A stretch of DNA of 64,000 nt from Prauserella rugosa (lineage in GTDB: Bacteria; Actinomycetota; Actinomycetes; Mycobacteriales; Pseudonocardiaceae). Of the stretch, positions 18,514 through 25,959 are shown in pieces; the stretch's first letter is position 1; each line of letters starts with the position of its first letter. The notes below the pieces were generated by a model. That model was not told where the DNA came from, did no database searches, and saw only the letters and a program-made list of their open reading frames with translations. The stretch is taken from the NCBI RefSeq assembly GCF_000719975.1, contig NZ_JOIJ01000013.1:61467-125466 (forward strand). Direction: 5' to 3'. The position numbers and the translations under genes are program-made.

Positions 18514-18534
18514 GTAACTGTTACCGGAAGTTAC
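18514..18534. promoter_or_regulatory. TetR operator candidate (GTAAC palindrome plus third half-site)
   Basis: GTAAC-T-GTTAC at 18514-18524 is a perfect inverted repeat, followed by another GTTAC at 18530-18534. It lies 11 bp upstream of the TetR start and about 85-105 bp upstream of the divergent oxygenase, so one site could control both promoters. The binding protein is inferred from position. Confidence 0.6.
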
Positions 18535-18618
18535 AGAAACCTCCGGGCAGGGACGTCGGACATCCGAACAGAGACGTCGGAACAGTGCCGTTCCGCAGGC
18601 GGGAAGGTGGTGGCCGCG

Positions 18619-19524
18619 ATGACGCGGACCCTGGACGACGGCGGCCGGGAGAAGACCGCCGAGCGGCTCCTGAAGTCGTCGGCGAACAAGTTCTACGACC
18701 CCGAGGTCGACATCGACTGGGATGCGCCTCTCGTCGAGGGCAAGCGGTTCATCCCGGAGGAGCGCTCCAGCCTGTACGGCACCGACCTGTGGGAGCAGCT
18801 CACCCCCGAGCAGCGCATCGAACTCGGCAAGCACGAGATGGCCAGCATCGCCACCAACGGCATCTGGTTCGAGGTCATCCTCATGCAGCTGTTGCTCAAG
18901 GAGGTCGACAACGGCGATCCGACCACGAGCCACGCGCAGTACGCGCTGACCGAGATCGCCGACGAGTGCCGACACTCCACGATGTTCGCGCGCATGTCCA
19001 ACACGCTCGGCTGCCCGCACTACGGCCCGGTGAAGTGGCGCCACAAGCTGGCCAAGATCCTGCCGATCATCGGCTACGGCCCCGCACTGTACGGCTCGAT
19101 CCTGATCGCCGAGGAGATCCTCGACCGGCTGCAGCGCGAGCAGATGAACGACCCGCAGATCCAGCCGCTGGTGCGCATGGTGAACCGCATCCACGTGCTG
19201 GAGGAGGCGCGGCACGTCACGTTCGCGCGGGAAGAGGTCACCCGGCGCATCAAGGGCATGGGCAAGGTCGAACTGGCCTACCAGCGCTGGCTCATCGCGT
19301 TCGTGTCCTGGCACATCACCCGCAGCCTGATCAACCCGCACGTCTACAAGGCCGTGGGCATCCGGCCGAAGGACGGTTACCAGGCGGCGCTGAACAACCC
19401 GCACTGGCGGGCCACGCTGCTGTTCTCGGGCGAGAAGATCATGCCGTTCCTCGACGAGGCGGGTCTGGTCGGTGCGCCGGGGATGCGCCTGTGGCGCAGC
19501 GCAGGCCTGCTGCCGGCGAAGTGA
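18619..19524 (+). CDS. AurF-like diiron oxygenase
   Basis: This 301-residue protein resembles the p-aminobenzoate N-oxygenase (AurF) / diiron oxygenase family. Two metal-ligand motifs are evident: EIADECRHSTMFARM (about residues 116-130, E-x6-E/H type) and HVLEEARHVTFAREEV (about 195-210, EExxH). It would activate O2 to oxidise an amine or C-H bond; the substrate is unknown. ATG 18619 is preferred; GTG 18607/18610 are alternatives. It is divergent from the TetR gene and followed 8 bp later by an alpha/beta hydrolase, forming a small oxygenase-hydrolase unit. Confidence 0.85.
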   Translation: MTRTLDDGGREKTAERLLKSSANKFYDPEVDIDWDAPLVEGKRFIPEERSSLYGTDLWEQLTPEQRIELGKHEMASIATNGIWFEVILMQLLLKEVDNGDPTTSHAQYALTEIADECRHSTMFARMSNTLGCPHYGPVKWRHKLAKILPIIGYGPALYGSILIAEEILDRLQREQMNDPQIQPLVRMVNRIHVLEEARHVTFAREEVTRRIKGMGKVELAYQRWLIAFVSWHITRSLINPHVYKAVGIRPKDGYQAALNNPHWRATLLFSGEKIMPFLDEAGLVGAPGMRLWRSAGLLPAK

Positions 19525-19532
19525 GGCCGCCG

Positions 19533-20483
19533 GTGTCGCAGGTCATCACCTCGGACGGGACTCGGCTGAACGTCGAGATCCGGGAGCCGCGTTCGGCCCC
19601 TACGGTGACGGTCGTGCTGGTCCACGGGTGGACGCAGGATCTGCGCACGTGGGATCACGTGGTCACCGGGTTGGCGCGGCGCTCGGGTTCGATGCGCCTG
19701 GTTCGCTACGACCTGCGCGGTCACGGCGACTCCGAGCCCGCCGCGCCCGGCACGGCCACGATCGAGCGGCTGGCCGACGACCTGGCCGAGATCATCGCCG
19801 AGACCGCACCCTCGGGTCCGCTCGTGCTCGCGGGCCACTCCATGGGCGGCATGACGATGATGGCGCTGGCCGACCGCCACCCGGACCTCGTGCGCACGCG
19901 CGTTGCCGGCGCGGCGTTCGTGGCGACGTCGTCGGGAAACATGGATCGCATCACCCTGGGACTTCCGGGCGCGCTGGGCAGGGGTGCAGCGCGGCTGGAA
20001 CGCCGGCTCGCGAGGCTGATGCTCGCGTACCGGCGGGAGCGGTTGCCCGTCGGCGGTCTGCCGGCGCGGCTGGGTGCACGGATGTTGGTGTTCGGGAAGA
20101 AGCCGCACGCCGACGACGTCAAGTGCGTCGCGGCGCAGTTGCGCAAGGCTCATCCCCGCAGCGTGGGCGGGTTCCAGAACGCCATCTCCCTGCACAACCG
20201 CTCGACGGCGCTGGCGGCGCTGCGCACGGTGCCGACCGTGGTGCTCGTGGGCGATTGCGACCGGCTCACGCCCGTCGAGCACGCCGAGGCGATCGTGAAG
20301 GAGTTGCCGGACGCGCGACTGGTGCTGTTCCCCGGCGCGGGGCACATGATCACCCAGGAACGCCATCCCGGGGTCACCGACGCGATCCTCGGTCTCGTCG
20401 AGGACGCCTCGGCGGTTGCCGCTACTGCTGGTTCTGCAGCGGGAAGCCGGCGCCGATCCCACGCCACGCCAGCGTCGCGGTGA
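19533..20483 (+). CDS. Alpha/beta hydrolase
   Basis: This 316-residue hydrolase has VLVHGWTQDLRTWD (oxyanion), DLRGHGDSE, the nucleophile elbow AGHSMGG (Ser about residue 99), acid in LVGDCDRLTP and His in FPGAGHMITQE. GTG 19533 has GAGG six bases upstream; GTG 19521, overlapping the oxygenase stop, is an alternative. It is co-directional with the oxygenase and probably in one operon. Its last 62 bp overlap the 3' end of the convergent second TetR gene, and its Ala/Ser-rich C-terminus (ASAVAATAGSAAGS) looks like read-through tail. Confidence 0.88.
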   Translation: MSQVITSDGTRLNVEIREPRSAPTVTVVLVHGWTQDLRTWDHVVTGLARRSGSMRLVRYDLRGHGDSEPAAPGTATIERLADDLAEIIAETAPSGPLVLAGHSMGGMTMMALADRHPDLVRTRVAGAAFVATSSGNMDRITLGLPGALGRGAARLERRLARLMLAYRRERLPVGGLPARLGARMLVFGKKPHADDVKCVAAQLRKAHPRSVGGFQNAISLHNRSTALAALRTVPTVVLVGDCDRLTPVEHAEAIVKELPDARLVLFPGAGHMITQERHPGVTDAILGLVEDASAVAATAGSAAGSRRRSHATPASR

Positions 20484-21045
20484 GGCGCACGGCGTCGTCA
20501 CGGCTGACGTCGGCGTCCTGGTCGAGCCAGTAGCGGGCGCTGACCTGGCTCATGCCGACGAGGCCGACGGCGAGCAGCCGGGCGCGCTCGGCGTCCAGGC
20601 CGGCGTCCGACATGATCGTCTTGGCGATCGCGTCGACGGTCGCGGTGGTGGCCCTGTCGACGGCGCGCTGCACGTCGGGCTCGCCGCGCAGGTCCGATTC
20701 GAAGACCATGCGGAACGCGCCCACGTCGCCGTTGACGAAGTCGAAGAACGCACCGACGGCGTTGTGCACGCGCTGCTTGTTGTCCGTGGTGGAGCCGAGC
20801 GCTTCCTCGACGGCGCGCACGAGGGTGTCGACGTGGCTTTCCAGCAGCGCGATGTAGAGGTCGAGCTTGCCGGGGAAGTGCTGGTACAGCACGGGCTTGC
20901 TCACTCCGGCCTGTTCGGCGATGTCGTCCATCGCGGCCGAGTGATAGCCGTTCGCGGCGAACACCTGCTGTGCCGCGTCCAGCAGCTGGGCACGTCGTTC
21001 CGTGCGGGGCAACCGCACGCCCTTGCCGTGCGCCGTCTCAGTCAT
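20422..21045 (-). CDS. TetR-family regulator (Rv3208-like)
   Basis: This 207-residue protein has the TetR HTH near the N-terminus (FAANGYHSAAMDDIAEQ then AGVSKPVLYQHFPGKLDLY, about residues 28-65) and a helical effector domain ending WRGIGAGFPLQNQQ. It matches remembered M. tuberculosis Rv3208, which lies next to the DUF3107 gene there; here the oxygenase module separates the two. The ATG at 21045 has GGAGGCGAGAG upstream. The 3' end overlaps the convergent hydrolase by 62 bp. It may regulate the divergent hydrolase at 21120. Confidence 0.88.
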   Translation of the reverse strand: MTETAHGKGVRLPRTERRAQLLDAAQQVFAANGYHSAAMDDIAEQAGVSKPVLYQHFPGKLDLYIALLESHVDTLVRAVEEALGSTTDNKQRVHNAVGAFFDFVNGDVGAFRMVFESDLRGEPDVQRAVDRATTATVDAIAKTIMSDAGLDAERARLLAVGLVGMSQVSARYWLDQDADVSRDDAVRLTATLAWRGIGAGFPLQNQQ

Positions 21046-21119
21046 CTCTCGCCTCCATACTTCTCGCCGCACATTACTCGCCGGTATGTAAGGAACGCCA
21101 AACATCGAGTTCATACGGC

Positions 21120-22169
21120 ATGCTGGACGGCGTGACCGAGACCGTGCCCACGACCGTGTCCCCGTCCGCTCCGTCGCGGAACACCGCTCCCGGCCGCGCT
21201 CCGCTGACGCATGTTCCGTTGTCGCGCACGCCGCTGCCCGGCTACGACCCGACGCTGCCGCCATGGGAGGGCTCCTGGGAGTGTGTCCCGGCCGGCCCGT
21301 CCGGACAGACCTGTGAGCTGCACGTACGCCGCACGCCCGGCGGCGACGGGCCTGCGGTGGTGTACGTGCACGGCCTGGGCGGCTCGTCGACGAACTGGAC
21401 CGACCTGGCCGCCCAGCTCGCGCCGCATGCCACCGGCATAGCCGTGGATCTGCCCGGTTTCGGCTTCTCCCAACCCACCGACGGCTTCGGTTACGGACTC
21501 GAGGACCACGCCGACGTACTGGCGCGCTACCTGGAGAGCCTCGACGGACCCGTGCACCTGGTGGGCAACTCCATGGGCGGTGCGGTCGCGATGCTGGTCG
21601 CGGCACGCAGGCCGGAGGTGGTGCGCACGCTCACGCTCATCTCGCCCGCGATGCCGGATCGCAGGCCGGATCCGCGCCGGTTGTCCGATCCGAGGATGGC
21701 GCTGGCGTTCCTGCCGGTCGTGGGCAAGTCCGTGCGCCGCGCGTTGGCGCGGATGACGCCGGAGGAGCGGGCGATGCAGACGATCCGGCTCGTCTACGCC
21801 GACGCCGAACGGTTCCCGAAGCACCGCATCACCGAGCAGGCCGAGGAGTTCGCGGCCCGGTCGTCGTACGCGTGGGCGGCCTCGGCGATGGCACGCAGCA
21901 CGTTCCAGATCTTCCGTACGTGGTTCGCGCAGGGGAACCGGTCGCTGTGGTCCGTCGCGCCGCGCATCACCGCGCCGACCCTCGTGGTGTGGGGCAGCGA
22001 GGACAAGGTGATCTCGGTGCGCAGGGCGAAACGCACCGCCGAGGTGATCCCGTCGGCCAGGCTGCTGATCCTGCCGCGCACCGGACACGTCGCGCAGATG
22101 GAACGTCCGGTGACGGTCGCCCGAGCCGTCCTCGGGATGTGGGAGTACGTCGACGACGGGCGCTGGTAG
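21120..22169 (+). CDS. Alpha/beta hydrolase
   Basis: This 349-residue hydrolase has a proline/serine-rich N-terminal extension, then VYVHGLGGSSTNWTDL, the nucleophile elbow GNSMGG (Ser about residue 147), acid in VVWGSEDKVIS and His in LPRTGHVAQME. It is divergent from the Rv3208-like TetR gene; the 75-bp gap contains ACATTACTCGCCGGTATGTAA-like sequence (half-sites ACATTAC and GTATGT) that could be an operator. ATG 21120 is listed; GTG 21132 (MTETVPTT) is equally plausible as neither has a strong ribosome site. The substrate is unknown. Confidence 0.87.
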   Translation: MLDGVTETVPTTVSPSAPSRNTAPGRAPLTHVPLSRTPLPGYDPTLPPWEGSWECVPAGPSGQTCELHVRRTPGGDGPAVVYVHGLGGSSTNWTDLAAQLAPHATGIAVDLPGFGFSQPTDGFGYGLEDHADVLARYLESLDGPVHLVGNSMGGAVAMLVAARRPEVVRTLTLISPAMPDRRPDPRRLSDPRMALAFLPVVGKSVRRALARMTPEERAMQTIRLVYADAERFPKHRITEQAEEFAARSSYAWAASAMARSTFQIFRTWFAQGNRSLWSVAPRITAPTLVVWGSEDKVISVRRAKRTAEVIPSARLLILPRTGHVAQMERPVTVARAVLGMWEYVDDGRW

Positions 22170-22295
22170 CCCGTACGGGTGAGGCCGGGCGCCGTTCGTG
22201 GGTCGGAACCGCGGAGGCCGGTCACGGGCGGCGAGCGCCACATCGCCGGATCCGGGGTGCCGTGCGGGCCGCGCGCGGTGTGGCAGTCTTGACGT

Positions 22296-23477
22296 GTGGA
22301 CAGGGTGTCGCACGAACCTCGGCGAGACGGCTCGCGGACCGGTCAAGCCGGCCGCGACTCCGGCCGTGTTCGCTACGCCCGCACCCCGGGTTCGAGGCCG
22401 CTCGACGCGCGATACGGCCCTGGCGCCCGGCGTCCGGGTGAGCCGTTGCGTGCCTCGTGGCGGCCCCACGAGACCGGGTCGATGCCCTCGGTCGACGAAC
22501 GCGACTCCCTCGGCGCCGACGCAGCCGACGGAACCGATGACGGCGGTCCCGGCGATCGGGCGGGTGGCCGGGGCGATTCCCAGGAATCCCCACGCCGGAA
22601 GAAGTCCGGTCTCGGCAAGCTGCTGGCCACCTACGGCTGGCGCGTGTACGCCATCCCGGTCCTGCTCGTGGTCACGGCCCTGGTCGTGGTCGACACGACG
22701 CAGAGCGGTTCCGGGGAGCCGAACTCGGGCGGGGCGGCCTCCGGCTCCCAGTCCGCCGATCCCGGCGGGCCCGGTGGGGTGAGCGAGATCCCCGCCAAGG
22801 CACAGGACCTCGACATCCCGACCGCAGAACTGCCCGACGGGCCCGACTACACGAAACGTGGCCAGGGCACGTGGCACATCGTGCCCGGCAGCAGCGACCT
22901 CGCCGGTGACCGCGGCCAGGAGTACTCCTACGCCGTCGACGTGGAGGACGGCATCGACCCGTCCAGCTTCGCGGGCGAGGACAGCTTCGCCTCGACGGTC
23001 GAGGGTGTGCTCTCCGACACCGAACGCGGCTGGGTCAGCACCGGCGAGGTGAAGCTGCGGCGCGTCGACGCGAGCGGACCCGAGGCCGACTTCCACGTGA
23101 GCCTCACCACTCCCGAGACCGCCAAGGAGATCTGCGGCGACGCGATTCCGTACCCGGTGTCGTGCTACCGCAGCGACATGGACCGCGTGGTGATCAACCT
23201 GGCGCGGTGGGTGCGGGGTGCCAAGGCGTTCAGCGCCGACCTGACGGGTTATCGCTACTACGCGGTGAACCACGAGGTCGGGCACGCCTTCGGCAACGGT
23301 CACGTGGGCTGTGAGCGGGAAGGTGGTGCGGCCCCCGTGATGATGCAGCAGACGTTCGGGGTGTCCAACGACTACGTCGCCAAGCTCAACGACACCGAGG
23401 GCGGCGACTACGGCACGGTGCCGGCCGACGGCAAGACGTGCCGTCCGAACGCGTACCCGAACCCGCAGGCTCAGTGA
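22296..23477 (+). CDS. DUF3152 membrane-anchored putative zinc metalloprotease (Rv3207c-like)
   Basis: This 393-residue protein has a long polar, Arg/Gly-rich cytoplasmic segment (1-100), one transmembrane helix (about 113-132, VYAIPVLLVVTALVVVD), a linker, and an extracytoplasmic DUF3152 domain. That domain contains YAVNHEVGHAFGNGHVGC, an HExGHxxGxxH zinc-protease signature with the catalytic Glu. A pair of cysteines (ICGDAIPYPVSC) may form a disulfide. It likely processes cell-envelope proteins. Gene order before moeZ matches remembered Rv3207c-Rv3206c. It starts with GTG. Confidence 0.85.
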   Translation: MDRVSHEPRRDGSRTGQAGRDSGRVRYARTPGSRPLDARYGPGARRPGEPLRASWRPHETGSMPSVDERDSLGADAADGTDDGGPGDRAGGRGDSQESPRRKKSGLGKLLATYGWRVYAIPVLLVVTALVVVDTTQSGSGEPNSGGAASGSQSADPGGPGGVSEIPAKAQDLDIPTAELPDGPDYTKRGQGTWHIVPGSSDLAGDRGQEYSYAVDVEDGIDPSSFAGEDSFASTVEGVLSDTERGWVSTGEVKLRRVDASGPEADFHVSLTTPETAKEICGDAIPYPVSCYRSDMDRVVINLARWVRGAKAFSADLTGYRYYAVNHEVGHAFGNGHVGCEREGGAAPVMMQQTFGVSNDYVAKLNDTEGGDYGTVPADGKTCRPNAYPNPQAQ

Positions 23478-23582
23478 GGTGAGCCGGCACCGGCATGTCC
23501 ACGATGTGGACGCCGGGAAGGTTCCGGTCGCCGGAGCGGTTATGAATGTACGGACCGCGACAAGCGCGATATGGAGGACGTG

Positions 23583-24761
23583 ATGTCGACTGCGCTGCCG
23601 CCGCTCGTTGAGCCGGCTGCCGAGCTGACCAAGGAAGAGGTCGCCCGGTACAGCAGGCACCTGATCATCCCGGATGTCGGAATGGACGGGCAGAAGCGGC
23701 TGAAGAACGCCAAGGTGCTCGTGATCGGCGCGGGCGGGCTCGGCAGCCCTGCGCTGCTGTACCTCGCCGCGGCAGGGGTGGGCACGCTCGGCGTGATCGA
23801 CTTCGACGTCGTGGACGAGTCGAACCTGCAGCGGCAGGTCATCCACGGTCAGTCGGACATCGACAAGCCGAAGGCCGTGTCGGCCAAGGAGTCCGTCGCG
23901 GAGGTCAACCCGTACGTCAACGTCGTGCTCCACCAGGAGCAGCTGACCAACGACAACGCGCTCGACGTCTTCGCCGGCTACGACCTGATCCTCGACGGCA
24001 CCGACAACTTCGCGACGCGTTACCTGGTGAACGACGCCGCGGTGATCCTCGGCAAGCCGTACGTGTGGGGTTCGATCTTCCGGTTCGAGGGCCAGGTCAG
24101 CGTGTTCTGGGAGGACGCGCCGAACGGCAAGGGCCTGAACTACCGCGACCTGTACCCGGAGCCGCCGCCTCCCGGCATGGTTCCCTCGTGCGCCGAGGGT
24201 GGCGTGCTGGGCGTGCTGTGCGCGTCGATCGGCTCGATCATGGTCACCGAGGCGATCAAGCTCATCACGGGTATCGGTGAGCCGCTGCTCGGGCGTCTGA
24301 TCAGCTACGACGCGCTCGAGATGAAGTACCGCGAGGTGAAGATCCGCAAGGATCCGGAGACGCCGAAGATCACCGAGCTGATCGACTACGAGTCGTTCTG
24401 CGGTGTCGTCTCCGACGAGGCCCAGCAGGCCGCGTCCGACAGCACGATCACTCCCGCCGAGCTCAAGGCGAAGTTCGACGCGGGGGAGAACTTCGAGCTG
24501 ATCGACGTTCGTGAGCCGCACGAGTACGAGATCGTCAACATCAAGGGCGCCAAGCTCATCCCGAAGGACCGGATCCTGTCCGGCGAGGCGCTCGCCGAGC
24601 TGCCGCAGGACAAGCCGATCGTGCTGCACTGCAAGTCGGGCCAGCGCAGTGCCGAGGCGCTCGCCGCCCTGCACAAGGCCGGTTTTTCGAGTGCGACGCA
24701 CCTCGGCGGCGGCGTTCTGGCATGGGCGAAGCAGATCGACACGAGCCTGCCTACATACTGA
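23583..24761 (+). CDS. moeZ: Adenylyltransferase/sulfurtransferase MoeZ
   Basis: This 392-residue two-domain protein has an N-terminal ThiF/MoeB E1-like domain (GAGGLGSPALLYLAAAGVG, residues about 45-63, and DGTDNFATRYLVND) and a C-terminal rhodanese domain with FELIDVREPHEYEI and the active cysteine in VLHCKSGQRSAE. MoeZ adenylates and thiocarboxylates sulfur-carrier proteins for molybdopterin, thiamine-type and cysteine biosynthesis. The zinc-binding CxxC pairs of classic MoeB appear to be missing (CAEG replaces one). ATG 23583 is preferred with GGAGG upstream; ATG 23571 is an alternative. A strong terminator follows. A Mo cofactor role fits the nearby nitrate reductase. Confidence 0.92.
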   Translation: MSTALPPLVEPAAELTKEEVARYSRHLIIPDVGMDGQKRLKNAKVLVIGAGGLGSPALLYLAAAGVGTLGVIDFDVVDESNLQRQVIHGQSDIDKPKAVSAKESVAEVNPYVNVVLHQEQLTNDNALDVFAGYDLILDGTDNFATRYLVNDAAVILGKPYVWGSIFRFEGQVSVFWEDAPNGKGLNYRDLYPEPPPPGMVPSCAEGGVLGVLCASIGSIMVTEAIKLITGIGEPLLGRLISYDALEMKYREVKIRKDPETPKITELIDYESFCGVVSDEAQQAASDSTITPAELKAKFDAGENFELIDVREPHEYEIVNIKGAKLIPKDRILSGEALAELPQDKPIVLHCKSGQRSAEALAALHKAGFSSATHLGGGVLAWAKQIDTSLPTY

Positions 24762-24860
24762 TAGGTGACGGCCTCGGTTCGTCGAGCTTCACGAACGAGG
24801 CGTCGTCTGCGGTTGCCGGCTGAGACTTGCTCAGGCCATCTGGCCGGTTGCAGGGTGCGG

Positions 24861-24907
24861 CGAGGGCCCCGGATCGGAAGACCCCGATCCGGGGCCCTCG
24901 TCTTTTT
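24861..24907 (+). terminator. Rho-independent terminator after moeZ
   Basis: A perfect 17-bp stem (arm CGAGGGCCCCGGATCGG) with a 6-base loop AAGACC is followed directly by TCTTTTT. This is the most canonical intrinsic terminator in the window. It lies 100 bp after the moeZ stop and insulates it from the TIGR02569 gene. Confidence 0.93.
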
Positions 24908-25028
24908 ACCGGCGGCTGTCTTTCCCAGCGGCCGGCTTTTCCGCTGGCGGCTCGGGTCGTGACCTGGGTGTGACTTCCGGGGCCCCTCACCCGGCCGTGG
25001 CGTGACAGCGGTAACGTCCGGAGTCGTG

Positions 25029-25832
25029 GTGCCTGAATCCGAACGTCCACCGGCGCATGTACGCGCGGCGTTCGGCCTCGGCGCGGCCGGCGAGTCCGAC
25101 ATCGAGCGGTTGCCGGGCGAGGCCGTGTGGCGGTACGGCGACGTCGTCCTCCGCCGGGTCGCCGACCGGACGCACGCCGTGTGGCTCGCGCGCACGTTCA
25201 GCGTCCTCGAAGTGCCGGAACTGCGTATCGCGCGTCCGCTGAACACCACCGACGGCCGGTGGGTGATCGGCGGGTGGGCCGCCAACCGGTTCGTCTCTGG
25301 GCGTCCGGAGAACCGTCCCGACGAGACGGTGCTGGCCGCGGTGAAGCTGCACCGCGCGACCGCGGACCTGCCGAAACCGGACTTCCTGCCCGGCAGGCAG
25401 GGCATCGCTGCGGACGCCGAACGGATGGCGTGGGGCGAACAGCCCGCCGAGATCGACGAGGCGGGCGGCGGGCGCTGGTTCGAGATCCTCGCGCCCGCCC
25501 GTAAACCGCTGGCCTCACCGGACCAGCTCGTGCACGCCGAACTGTTCGGCACGGTGCTGTTCGACGGCGACGCGGCGCCCGGGCTCATCGACTTCGTTCC
25601 CCACTTCCGCCCCGCGGAATGGGGCGCGGCGGTGGCCGCCATCGACGCGGTGGCCTGGGGCGGGGCCGACATGTCGCTGCTGGGCCGCTGGTCGCACCTG
25701 CCCGACTGGCCGCAGCTGTTGCTGAGGGCCACGCTCTACCGGCTCGCCTACCACGCACTCCACCCCGGCGCCCGCGACGTCGAGACGACGCGGCTCCGCG
25801 CGGCCGCCGCTCAGGTCAGCGAACTGCTCTGA
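25029..25832 (+). CDS. TIGR02569 family protein (Rv3205c-like)
   Basis: This 267-residue protein matches the actinobacterial family TIGR02569 over its length: PPAHVRAAFGL at the N-terminus, LPGEAVWRYGDVVLRRV, then LVHAELFGTVLFDGDAAPGLIDFVPHF (pieces LVHAELFGTVLF and GLIDFVPHF), which resembles the catalytic loop of aminoglycoside-phosphotransferase-like kinases. Function is unproven; a kinase-like fold is an inference. GTG 25029 has GGAG five bases upstream; GTG 25026 and 25002 are alternatives. Its neighbour moeZ is the same as in mycobacteria. Confidence 0.8.
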   Translation: MPESERPPAHVRAAFGLGAAGESDIERLPGEAVWRYGDVVLRRVADRTHAVWLARTFSVLEVPELRIARPLNTTDGRWVIGGWAANRFVSGRPENRPDETVLAAVKLHRATADLPKPDFLPGRQGIAADAERMAWGEQPAEIDEAGGGRWFEILAPARKPLASPDQLVHAELFGTVLFDGDAAPGLIDFVPHFRPAEWGAAVAAIDAVAWGGADMSLLGRWSHLPDWPQLLLRATLYRLAYHALHPGARDVETTRLRAAAAQVSELL

Positions 25833-25870
25833 GGGTTCTCACCGCCGGCACGAGCGAGGCCGGGAGCAAC

Positions 25871-25886
25871 GTCAAACGCCGGAAAC
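25871..25886 (+). promoter_or_regulatory. GlnR-type half box upstream of nasA
   Basis: GTCAA-N6-GAAAC matches the actinobacterial GlnR consensus GTnAC-N6-GAAAC at 9 of the 10 fixed positions' equivalents (only the last base of the first site deviates). It lies 74 bp upstream of the nasA start. A further GTAAC occurs at 25903-25907 but not on the 22-bp period. GlnR activates nitrate assimilation under nitrogen limitation in this group; binding here is inferred. Confidence 0.5.
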
Positions 25887-25959
25887 ATCAGCGCATTTTC
25901 GGGTAACACGCACTTCCTACCGTCGGCGGCATCCGGCGAGTCGTAGGAGGTGCTCAGCG

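Noticed and set aside
17793..19532. Long plus-strand extension in front of the 19533 hydrolase
   Set aside because: It runs antisense through the TetR gene and out of frame through the oxygenase; only the part from 19533 has hydrolase similarity.
21111..24701. Minus-strand open frame of 1196 codons over hydrolase, DUF3152 and moeZ
   Set aside because: Shadow of three well-supported plus-strand genes; composition is low-complexity Arg/His/Gly and no ribosome site was seen.
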